Origin: [Phialemoniopsis] sp. UDSM-2020
Taxonomy: Eukaryota > Ascomycota > Sordariomycetes > Thyridiales > Thyridiaceae
DNA length: 64,000 bases
Assembly: GCA_018873225.1 (NCBI GenBank)
Contig: JAEILZ010000001.1
Coordinates: 2,666,001 to 2,730,000, forward strand
Reading direction: 5' to 3'
In this document: positions 1-10,408 of the stretch, piece by piece
Layout of the letters: each line of letters opens with the position of its first letter
Numbering within the stretch: position 1 is the first letter of the stretch
The notes under the pieces: generated by a model
What the model saw: only the letters and a program-made list of their open reading frames with translations
Database searches by the model: none
Told to the model about the DNA's origin: nothing
Program-made: the position numbers and the translations under genes

Positions 1-1098
1 CGGATGCAGCGAGGCAGCTCGTACGACGAGGAATGAGACGAAAAAACACGATACTTGCAACGAAGCACCAGATACCCACTGGCGTGGTTTCGTCCGTTTG
101 TCGGATCTGACAAGCGCCTGTTCCACATCCACACTTTCCCACCGACCATTGCAAGCCAGTCCTGCAGGGACGCTGCAAGCTCGACAGTCAGTGGGCGATT
201 AAAATGTACCTAAACCCAAAATCAATGCAACAAGGGTCACCCATCGAGCCTGGCGTTTGGTCTGGAAGTCTGGATCGACACTGATCTGCCCGAAAGGGGC
301 CATTCCCCTGGATTTACATTTCTCGGCCGCACACCCCTTACAGAGTTACTTACTTCGAAGCGACACTCGTTCGTCGCCAAAACACCAAACCATGCGGTAC
401 TAATCACAAATGATATGACGCTATTCACGCAGGCATGCACCCACAACAACCGCGTGCGCGGACCTTCGAGGGGAAGACGCAGGAGGATCTGCAGTGCCTT
501 TCTTTGACACGAGTACAACCCTACGTAGTAGACTGCCGCCCGTCCGACCTTGTTCAATGCTTTACTCCGTACTTGATGACGATGGTGCATATATAGCGCC
601 TCGGTCAGGGTCCAAAGTGACGCACCCGAGAGCCGGCAAGCTTGGGGGCCAAACATAGAAACGCACAGCGAGAAAAAGCCAAACCAGGGGAAAGCTGTGC
701 GCCACCGTCGTCCCAGTTCTTCGTCAAAGGGACGATGAAGGTGTTCCTGGTTGGATGCGGCCGGGTTCCGTACCCCACCACCCCGAGGATTTGTTCCCGT
801 CCGCATTCAGCCTTTTTAATCTTAATGACTGCACTTACACCAGGCCACGGCAGATGGTGATCAAGCAAGGACAAAGAACGCTGATCAATCTGTACTGCGT
901 TCAGAACGCTTCACGCACGTGCCGATCTACTCGTTGCGTGACACGAATGTTGATCCGAGGTGGGTGGGCCATGACAGACACGGAGCCTTACTTGTACAAA
1001 TATCTCCCGGCGTAGTACCCCGTACTCAGATTTCCAGGATAGCTTAAAACCAGACGACAGAGGAGGAGATGAGGCCAGATGACGGAGACTGGAATGAC
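1..1098. other. intergenic, no gene seen
   Basis: No convincing coding region is visible on either strand. Open frames of up to 189 codons occur (longest minus, 237-806) but match no family I recognise and show no splice or start context that would make them convincing. One copy of the dispersed TACTCCGTAC motif lies at 563-572. Confidence 0.5.
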
Positions 1099-1648
1099 TC
1101 ATGGTTCTTCAATTCGTTTCTCTGGTCCTCGCCGCCCACTTTCGCTTCCAGCTCGACCCATTTCCACCATGTTGCTTTTGACCATCAGCCAGAGCGAATC
1201 CTCGTACACCACCGGGGCCGCTGCCAGGGCCGTCTCCTCGTCAGCGCCCTGATATGCAGGTGCCGCCTTCACGATGTCAGCCCTGCGATATTAGGCCCCT
1301 CCATACCCCTGAGAGTGCGGATGTGCTCCGGCATCATCCACTCGCCTGCCTCCGGTGTGCCGGTTCCGGAAGCAAACGCCGGGTCCAATACGTCAATGTC
1401 GACAGAGAGGTAGAGTGGATCGTCGCCGGCGCCGAAACGCTCCAGGACCGAGCCGATGGCGCCCCAGACGCCCCGGCAGTCGATGTCGTCCGCCACCAGC
1501 CGGACCCGGTTCTCCGCGCTCTGACGATGAGCCCTTCGTTGCCAGCGAGCCAGGATATGGAGCCGTGGTTGAAGTGTCCTTCCTCCGACGACCAGGGCAG
1601 ACCGTCCTTTTCGGGGCCCATGTGTCGAGGTGCGCTGCATAGGTTTAG
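1099..1648 (-). pseudogene. decayed agmatinase/arginase-family (ureohydrolase) gene
   Basis: Four blocks typical of fungal agmatinases follow one another in the right order but in changing frames. First comes an AHLDTW block (about 1640), then HGSISWLAGNEGLI (about 1555), then a long block containing the metal-binding SVDIDVLDP signature and GTGTPEAG (about 1510-1275), then a tail beginning ADIV and AxAYxGADEET that runs to a stop at 1099. The shift between the third and fourth blocks, near 1272, looks like a single missing base. About 25 residues that normally precede the third block are absent. The N-terminal half, including the first metal-binding histidine region, is missing, and a stop lies just before the first block. 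With at least three frame changes, introns are an unlikely explanation. No transposon ends are visible nearby. The family call is firm; the former substrate cannot be told. Confidence 0.85.
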
Positions 1649-3091
1649 CAAAGGCCTGCCTCAAGCCATGAGAGCCTTATATCGAGTAAGGACGAGTGAT
1701 TTCGTAAGGTCAAATAGGCGGGCGGCCTGAAAGGGCTGTCAATTTCTCTCCGGCTCTGCTAGAGTTTCCTTCAGTCTGAACGTCGTGGTGATGGTGCCCG
1801 CATCCTTGCGCGAGTCTCGGCATTGTGATCAACGTCGCGAAAACGAAAGCAGGTGTGTATCTCATGATCCTCGGGTACTAATCGACAACTATAATGTGGT
1901 TCTTGTACAATGGCCCGTGCCTCTTGATCGTCCCCTTGCCCGGTTGACAAGAGAAGAAGCATCTGAGAGGTCTATCGACATGACGATCGATGTATGAGAG
2001 TCCCCAGAGACACTCACTGATTCTACTCTAGTCTGGATTTGCTTGTCGCAGTGTACAACTAAGCTTCGGCCCGCGAGACAGCCAGTCACTGTCCTTCCAC
2101 CGCGAGAGTCATGTCCAGCGGCAGGCAGGCTACCTGGATAGCTGTTGCGACGACTTGGCTCTGTGATGTTGTTGCCCACAATGGTCCTTGCGTTGTGTAG
2201 CCTTGTCTGAATGGGAGAAGGAATGGTCACATTCTAGGGCGGATCAGTCGCAGGCTCTAGATTCTTTGCAGGATGGCAGGGTCTCGGTTCGGTTGAAGCT
2301 GTGCGGGCTGGCTTTCATTGCTCTGGGAAGGAAATATGTGGAAATAGGGTATAGTTGACCCTACAGATCATGAGTTCGCGCCCTTTGCGTCGTGGACAAC
2401 ACTGGCGGTAGAAGTCTGGCAAGTGACGGGAAACGCGTGCGCCCCAAAGCCTGGAGATCTTGTCCGGAGGGGTCTGTGGCCACTTATGGCGAAGGAGACA
2501 TCATGTCACCGGCGATCAAAGCACGGAACGCAACAAGATCTCATCGACCACATTGGAGAGGGCGGAAATAAGGGAAATCAAATTGCACTCCAAATCGCCA
2601 AACTGTCCTATCGAAGAATCCTGCCGTGGAGTTATGAAGTTGCCGCTAACCCCCAAAACGGTAAAAAGAGAAGCAACTAAGAAAGGGGATATAGATCACG
2701 CTGCTGTGCTGGGGGGCTATTCTGTATGATGAAGGATGATGCCGTCTCAAAATTTCCTTACACGCCAAGAACAACACTCGGTGTTCGAGGTGTCGTGACC
2801 AAGGTGAAGGTATTTCATATCGACCCTCGGGTTCTTGACGGACATTTCTATGCTCGGCCGCGCCGTAGAAGAATGATGTTATTCACTGCACCCAGTTTCT
2901 AGACTGTGGTATGCCAACGAATATAAGACCGGGTGTTTCACGAGGCGGGAGAACATGACAGACACCACAGTAGCGTATGAGACATGGGCAGGTCTGACAC
3001 GGCCGTGAACCCCGGTACTGGACAAGCTTACAAGTCAAGTTGCCCGTGGTCATTCTCCCCAAGGCGCGTCGGTATCGACAAAAGACGCCTA
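1649..3091. other. intergenic, no gene seen
   Basis: About 1.4 kb between the ureohydrolase remnant and the 3' end of CDC42. Only short frames without family resemblance occur. I found no further agmatinase blocks upstream of 1648, which suggests the 5' half was deleted or has decayed beyond recognition. Confidence 0.4.
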
Positions 3092-4173
<1,082 letters not shown>

Positions 4174-7100
4174 TGTGAGAAGCGAGAATGGCCCTCCGAG
4201 GAGAGCAGTGCGTGAGGGCGTGTGGAAGCGGCAATGCGAATGGTTCTGCAAGGGAAAAAGCTCGGGGTGACTCCCTTATCGCGCGCGTCGTCTGTCTTGT
4301 GCTGATAATGGGGGGTTTGATTTGGCCCAGCAAGGAGTGGCTGGTGGAGTTCGCAGAGCGTCAAATCTGTCTCAGGCTAGGGCAGCTAACAAAAAATGTA
4401 GACTGGAGAGAAGAGGGGTGACGACACGTCGGAAGAAGGGCGACGACGGAGGCGAGCGGATTCGAGGTAGAAAAGAATCCGTGATCAACAAGACAAGCAG
4501 TAGAAGAAAAGAAAACAATTTGGGAGGAGCGTGATACCCGCGTGGACTGGACTGGACTGGGATGGCGCTGGTGCTTCAGCCTCGTGAAATTGGCTTTTCG
4601 TAGGAGGGAGGTCCTGCAATGTGATGAAAGTGGGTGCGGGTGCCCCCAAAGATATGGATGGATGGATGATGGATGGGCGCGAGCAAGTTGGGGTGGACGG
4701 GCGATGGACGTGGTGAGAACAGCAGCAGTAGTAGGTTGGTGGGTTCGGGGTTGCTTCACTCGCAGCTAATTTGCACTCTTCTCTTCTTTCGACTTTGCTT
4801 CTTTTCTTTCCCTCCCTTTTCTTCTGGAAGGGAGAAGTAGGACGGGATGGGAGTTTATTAGTTAGTAGGTACTTTGGGTGGGCGGACTGGGGTGGGAGAG
4901 AGAGAGACTGGAAAGGGAACACAGCACAGGCCAGAGAGACAGCGCAGGGCAGAACAGGACAGGCAGATTGTGAGCGAGAGGCGCGCTCTTCCAGTTGCCA
5001 ATTGCACCTTAGCCTTGATGAAATGATGGGATATTCCCTAACCATCCTGAGGCCACCCCAGCTAGGGCGGCATGGTTGTTGGCTGTCGGCTTGTCGCATG
5101 AATTGGCAGACACGCAGAACAGTCTAGTCTTGCCGCTAAAGAACCCTCAACAGGATCAGAGCGGCGAGTATCATCATTCAATTGCGGATACAAACCAGAA
5201 CCTTTGCATTGTCCAGTCGTCGCCGCGGGCCACTTCCGACGACACCATGGGTTTGTTTCTCTGTCAATGTACCAAGTAAAACCCTAGTTACGTATTGCCC
5301 ATGTGTAGCGTTCCCGCTGTCAAAGCTCATGATTCAACGGTCATGTATGGAGGTACCGACTTTACCTGGTTACCCACATGGCGCTCGACACTGCGCGCAG
5401 ATGAAGAGGTACGGAGTACAGACTTGCCGTACCAGGCACTTGACGGCCTACCATATTTCCTTTGTACCTATCAATGCTTGGATTCGACCTCGAATCACCT
5501 CGGTGACTCGGTCTCCGTCACACAGCTGCTGCTCTGCCCACGATGGACCTCCGTACGACCAACTACCACGAGCACCTAGCCACTCACGCGCCCTTGAAAA
5601 GCGTCAGTTCAGGGTCCGTTCAGGTGATTCGGCAGGGTCTGACATCGGCGCTGCGCCTGGCAGGCCGTGGGTTGGCGGTATCCTAAAAAGTACCTATCAT
5701 TTGTCCGTGGCTAGGTCATTATTGAACTGGTGGCTCTCGAAATACCCATGTAAGCCAGGGTCTGCATCTCCTATCCACCTATCCTTGCCTACCAAACGTG
5801 CAGACTCGAGGCAGGTTTCTCAGGCAGAGGTACAACGTAAGAATGCAGGTCTGAGGTCTTGACGTACTCCGTACCTGATCATTTAAAATGGCGAAGGAGC
5901 TGGGACGGGTCCAGGTCAGGGATGATGCCACTCTACCGGGCAAAGACTGTGGCCGTCCACCTGGTGTCACCAACAGTCCCCTATTCCAAGTCGCCAAAGC
6001 CGCAGATGTGATCGTTTCTCAAACATCATCTCACAGGCTGACAGACGACGACCTGCAGCGGGCCGCAAGTTGCTATTGCCCTCACAGGCTGCTGCTTACG
6101 GGACGGCGGAGCACCCTGCGGTACACGGCATGATCCTTTCATATCCACCACATGCAGTTGGAACTTTCTACGCTTTCTTTTCCTGCTTCCACCCGTCTTT
6201 CGCCCGTTAACCCAAGACATCATCGTCGGCAATGCATTGCCGCACCGTCCACGATGGCTAGTCATCACGTGGAGTTCAAGAGACTGTCTGCTTGAAAGTG
6301 GTTCTCCATCGGACAATTTGTGTGATCGACTCCCAGGGTGCAGCCCGCTGGAGCCGGGATGACCGATGAGACGTGACGTTGTTCATCCTGTCCTACGGTA
6401 GAACGAAGTCAAAAAGTCGTCCCTGGCACGAGCGATTGCCAGCTGCCAAATACCTAGGTAGCAAAGAAGGCGGAAAGTATTCCTCTGTGTGGTGTCAAAA
6501 GGTATCATCTCCTGCGTCCAAGCGGATTGCCTAGACATCGTTTAGCTTGGAGCTTTCAAGAATACTACGAAGGTTGCCGGCTGAAATCTCGACACCCATG
6601 TCAGGTATCGACTGCTATGTGGAGGGTTATCCCACTACCCAAAATCAAACAGGTCAATACCTCGCAGAGACGTATTACTTACCCTTACCACCTCTGTATG
6701 GGTTGCAATTCATCGATTAGGTACCTAGGTAGGTTGTTCGTTTGTGGGAGATGCGCGTGCATACAGAGTACCTACAAGGCCCTTTCAGTGGTTTCTCATC
6801 TCAGGTCAAGAAGCCAATGCCTCTTAACCCTTGTCGTGCCAAGACGTTCAAAGCTGTGAAAGATCTTCACGGATGGTGGAATACTTGCCAGGGTCTGTAA
6901 GTCTGTGAGAAAACAAGTGAGATGAGATTCCTGGGCTTTTGATGTAATTTCGCCTCGCACGCGGAGTCCGGAGACCTCGAAAGCGCTTTGACCAAGACCC
7001 CTGGGATGCCTCCAACTTTCGTACAACAGTTCAACATGCTCACAGAGCGAGTCTATGGAGTAGTTAGTGAAAATGACAAGACGTCTCCTCGGAAGGACAA

Positions 7101-7449
7101 GCTACACCCAAATATCGGTGTAGAGAATAGTGGACAGCGAAGGGGGTGGTTATTGCTTCGTACTCCGTAAACGTAGTTACAGACTGTGCTGTCCAGCAGG
7201 TCGACTACGCCGCCTCTTCAGCCCTGGACCAACCACGGACCCACCCAAGCTCTCACGTACCACCTCACCATGTTTTGTTTCACCAACTCTCACCACTGAG
7301 ACAGGATACGCGGGAAATCCCGACAACCCTCCGCGAAGCAAAGACCCTTGATGGATGGGGTTGACTCGCTGCGCCTGTCTTCAAAGTCTCAGTCTGTCTT
7401 ATTTTTCGATTCCTGCCCCTCACTTAGGCTCATCCTCACTCCACAAACC
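4174..7449. other. long intergenic region between CDC42 and VMA22-like gene
   Basis: 3.3 kb without a supportable gene. The part next to CDC42 is strongly strand-asymmetric (C/T runs around 4780-4830, GGAT repeats about 4651-4675) and probably holds the CDC42 promoter and leader. It carries several copies of two dispersed near-palindromes: GTACGGAGTAC type at 5409-5419, 5864-5874 and 7160-7169, and TACCTAGGTA type at 6451-6460 and 6718-6731. Confidence 0.5.
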
Positions 7450-8058
7450 ATGGACCTGAACCCTATCGACCAGCTCCTCGAGCGCTACCTGGTCTTGCTC
7501 GATGAGTACACCACCCTGCGCGAGTCCCTGTCGACCGCGCAGTCAAACATGTACCACAACATCGCCAGGGCCAATTTTGCTGCGGAGAGGGGCCTCCGTT
7601 ATGGGCAAGATCACTATGACGAGCGCATGCAGGCGTCGAGAAGAGTCGAGATCACGCCGGGTCAAGGGTCTCCCGCCTCACGCTTTACCATCCGCACAAC
7701 GGCTCCCAGCAGCGGGGATGACGTTAACCCCACTGACCGTGACAAGAACGAGAGGCCACTTGATGAGCCATCCGAGCAAGACGAACCAGAGGATGATGCT
7801 GATGAGGCACGCCATGAGAGCAAGAGGGCTCGGGATCCGCTGCAGTGGTTTGGTTTGCTGACGCCCATGGCGCTGCGTCTGGCTCAGAGTCAGGCGATTC
7901 AAGTGACAGAGGATCTCATTCCCAGACTCGCCTCGGTGAGTGCCGAGATGGAGGCCCTCGAGATCGAAGTGCGGCGAGCAAGGAAGAAGCGAGCCAAGTC
8001 GAACGTGGGAAAAGATGAGGCTCATCAAAGTCGCACACCTGCAGAGATCTCCCTCTGA
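7450..8058 (+). CDS. V-ATPase assembly factor Vma22-like (CCDC115 family)
   Basis: Intronless frame of 202 residues. The N-terminal helix (about residues 4-45, DQLLERYLVLLDEY) and the C-terminal block with DPLQWFG, then a long helix with alternating acidic and basic residues (RLASVSAEMEALEIEVRRARKK) match the pattern of fungal Vma22 proteins, which are ER-located factors needed to assemble the V0 sector of the vacuolar ATPase. The centre (about 75-135) is acidic and low complexity. The start at 7450 is chosen for its good context (AACCATGG) and because it begins the conserved helix; an in-frame upstream extension to 7348 has no family support. It is convergent with the phosphatase gene 209 bp downstream. 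The family is poorly conserved, so the call rests on a few positions. Confidence 0.7.
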   Translation: MDLNPIDQLLERYLVLLDEYTTLRESLSTAQSNMYHNIARANFAAERGLRYGQDHYDERMQASRRVEITPGQGSPASRFTIRTTAPSSGDDVNPTDRDKNERPLDEPSEQDEPEDDADEARHESKRARDPLQWFGLLTPMALRLAQSQAIQVTEDLIPRLASVSAEMEALEIEVRRARKKRAKSNVGKDEAHQSRTPAEISL

Positions 8059-8267
8059 TCAAGCAAGCAACTCATAGGGGTGGCCAATCAGTTTCTTGGG
8101 CTTGACAATATACCATTTTTATTTTCTACAACTGACCTCTAAGCTACATACCCTAGCTTACTGTGATAGCACAGCGTGTGCATTAAAAAGAGTTAGAGAT
8201 ATACTGAACCCAGTCCCCAACAGGTATCGAGAGTGTCGCAAGTCATACAAATGAGGGAATAGGCGCC

Positions 8268-9898
8268 TTAGTAACCCGCGGGCTCTGGCTTCTCCGGGAA
8301 AGCTGCCGATTTGATATTCATACGGCACTGCTGCTTCCAATCTTGGGGCGTGTACTTGTCAACTATCGCCTTGAACTCCTCCTGAATCAAATCGTTAGCG
8401 TCTTTGCAGCCATCGAGAGGAGACATGTCATTTTACATACCAGTGTGCAAAATGTCTCGTCGCCTTCTAGGTGTTTGCCCGCAGCCCTGCAACCGGGAAT
8501 AGTCACAGGCTCATCATTGTAACGTATCCGGACGAAATATCCCTCCAGCTTCTTCTTTTCCGCCGGGGACAGGTTTTCGCTGGGCGTACGGCCTATGCCT
8601 GGGGGTGGCCTGCCAGCAGGTGAACGAGATGAGAACCATGAGCCGAACCAGCTGGACTTGTTGGAGGCCACAGCGCTCTGCACAACGGGGTCCGCAGAAT
8701 TTTCCGCCGTAGCTGGGCTGTTTGCTCGCCGGAAAAGCTCGATGGCGATGTGGCTTGTGAAGGGCGGCCACTTCTCGGTTTCGAAGGCCCCGAGACTGGA
8801 TAGCACGCCCGCCAATGTGGTATCGTGACAGCCACTCAGTCCAAACTTGATCGGCGTGTCCCTTTCTGCCGATTTCCTCATAAGCTCATACTCTCCATCT
8901 GCAGTGCTCTGCTCCACGCTGCCAACCATCCGCGCAACAACGTCACCCATCAGGCCGCCAATGCCCAGCATACGATACTCTCGGGATTCTTTGTAGCCGC
9001 TGTACCACTCTTCGACCCCAATCTTCTCGATGATCCGGTGTGCCTTCTCGTCGTAGAACTGCTTTGGCAGTTTGGTCTCTGGGCCGTGGGCAGCAGTTGA
9101 GTTTATGGAATCCATGATACCAGACAGTCGTGGCCGACCATCTACAGCAACGCGCGGGTTTTCTGGCGGCATCCACTTCCCATAGATCTTGTTCAGATAC
9201 TCCATGTCGTCGGTAGTGTTCCACCGATCAGCTGTCCGCTGCGCAAACGCCCGGGAAAGCTCCGCAAAACGACGGCAATGCTGGTCGTTGGGGAACAGCG
9301 TCTCGTCCTGCGGCGCCCGGGCCAGGATAGTCGGCGGCGGGAAGGTGCCATTCTCACCCTTCTCCCTCGTCTGAACGGGATACAAACCGGCGAGAGTCTG
9401 CTGAAGAGAGTCCAAAGCTCGGGGAATAGGCGTGGCACGCAAATACATAAAGTCCGTGGATTTGATAGTAGCCGGGATGAACTTTAGCCGGTCGACATAG
9501 AGACTCCGCAGCCGGGTTCCAAGCTGGTATGTGGTGATGCGGCCGGCATCAGTGAGCATGCCCATGTCGCACACGGCGTCTAGCTCGCCGGCAGGGCCGG
9601 TAGCAACTATAGGGGCATCATTCGGCCCAAAAGCCTCGAGACGGCGTTTCCACTCAAACGTGCTGAAAGGTTCTTGATGAGCACTATCACCACGTTCGAG
9701 GACGGCCGACTTGAGCTGCCGGACCGCGGAACAGTACGGCCAAAATGGTTGTAGTCCAGCATTTTGAAAACGGGCCGACACGGGGGTGCGCTCTCCGTGG
9801 CGCAATAAGACCTGTACCAGCTGCAGCTCTAGACCAGCCGGGTAGAGCTTCCGAAGCTCGTCGTCCGTGTATGGCTTTCTTGGCTGTAGGGTGGTCAT
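8268..9898 (-). CDS. histidine acid phosphatase family protein (histidine phosphatase clade 2)
   Basis: 523 residues from exons 9898-8441 and 8381-8268, joined across a 59-nt GT-AG intron. The catalytic RHGERTP motif is at residues 33-39 and the proton-donor HD pair lies near residue 357 in the context SGCHDTTLAG, so the active site looks intact. Family members hydrolyse phosphate monoesters through a phosphohistidine intermediate. Unlike secreted acid phosphatases and phytases, the start at 9898 gives no hydrophobic signal peptide, so a cytosolic enzyme of the acid phosphatase-like (ACP2/phosphoxylose phosphatase) branch is more likely; the substrate cannot be inferred. A frame extension upstream of 9898 lacks an ATG. 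It shares a 510-bp divergent promoter region with the PPR gene. Confidence 0.9.
8382..8440 (-). other. spliceosomal intron in the acid phosphatase gene
   Basis: The donor is GTATGT and the acceptor CAG. Removing the 59 nt joins the FCTL codons to EEFK and extends the protein by 38 residues to a stop at 8268. Without splicing the frame ends inside the intron. Confidence 0.85.
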
Positions 9899-10408
9899 CG
9901 TGCTTGTTGACCGACTAAGACTAAGAGAGACCTCGTTGTTCCTCAAGTCAAACTGCACTTCTGAGGACGGACGCTATGTGAAGGGGTGAGATGAGGTGTA
10001 TAAAAGTGAAAGTAACGCTTCTTGCTCTACAGCCAGCTCTACCACAAGCACGTCTTTTGAGTCAACATTGGGTGTCGACCAATCTCCAATTGACCCGCCA
10101 ATTGGGAACTTCAGGCCAATGATTTAGGGGCGTGACGTACCAATTGATCTTGCCATTAAGAAGCCGAAGCTACTAAATGCCCCAGTTTTGATGTCCCCCC
10201 GGCTGGTTAGGCACAGCGATCGGCGATAAGCCAGGACAGCTCCAGCTAATTTTATCAACCCCAAATTTTTGTACCGACATACTGTCAAACGGGGCGCAAT
10301 CGAGTATTCCAATATATGGCCTCCAGCACGATTCAAGCTCGCCGTTCCTGGCGCTGATAACATAACGAATCTCGACAGTCTGGCGCTGAACCTATTTGCT
10401 CGCTGGCC
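9899..10408. promoter_or_regulatory. divergent promoter region, acid phosphatase / PPR gene, with CCAAT cluster
   Basis: Five plus-strand CCAAT pentamers lie within 66 bp at 10079-10083, 10086-10090, 10098-10102, 10116-10120 and 10140-10144. A TGACGT (CRE-like) hexamer lies at 10133-10138 and a TATAAAA element near 10000. CCAAT is the core bound by the fungal HAP/CBC complex. Which of the two divergent genes responds is unknown. Confidence 0.45.

Noticed and set aside
237..806. 189-codon minus-strand open frame
   Set aside because: No family resemblance, irregular composition and overlap with other equally long frames; probably chance.
4485..5099. 204-codon minus-strand open frame upstream of CDC42
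   Set aside because: Low-complexity Pro/Ser/Cys translation of a pyrimidine-rich stretch, in the likely CDC42 leader; no conserved character.
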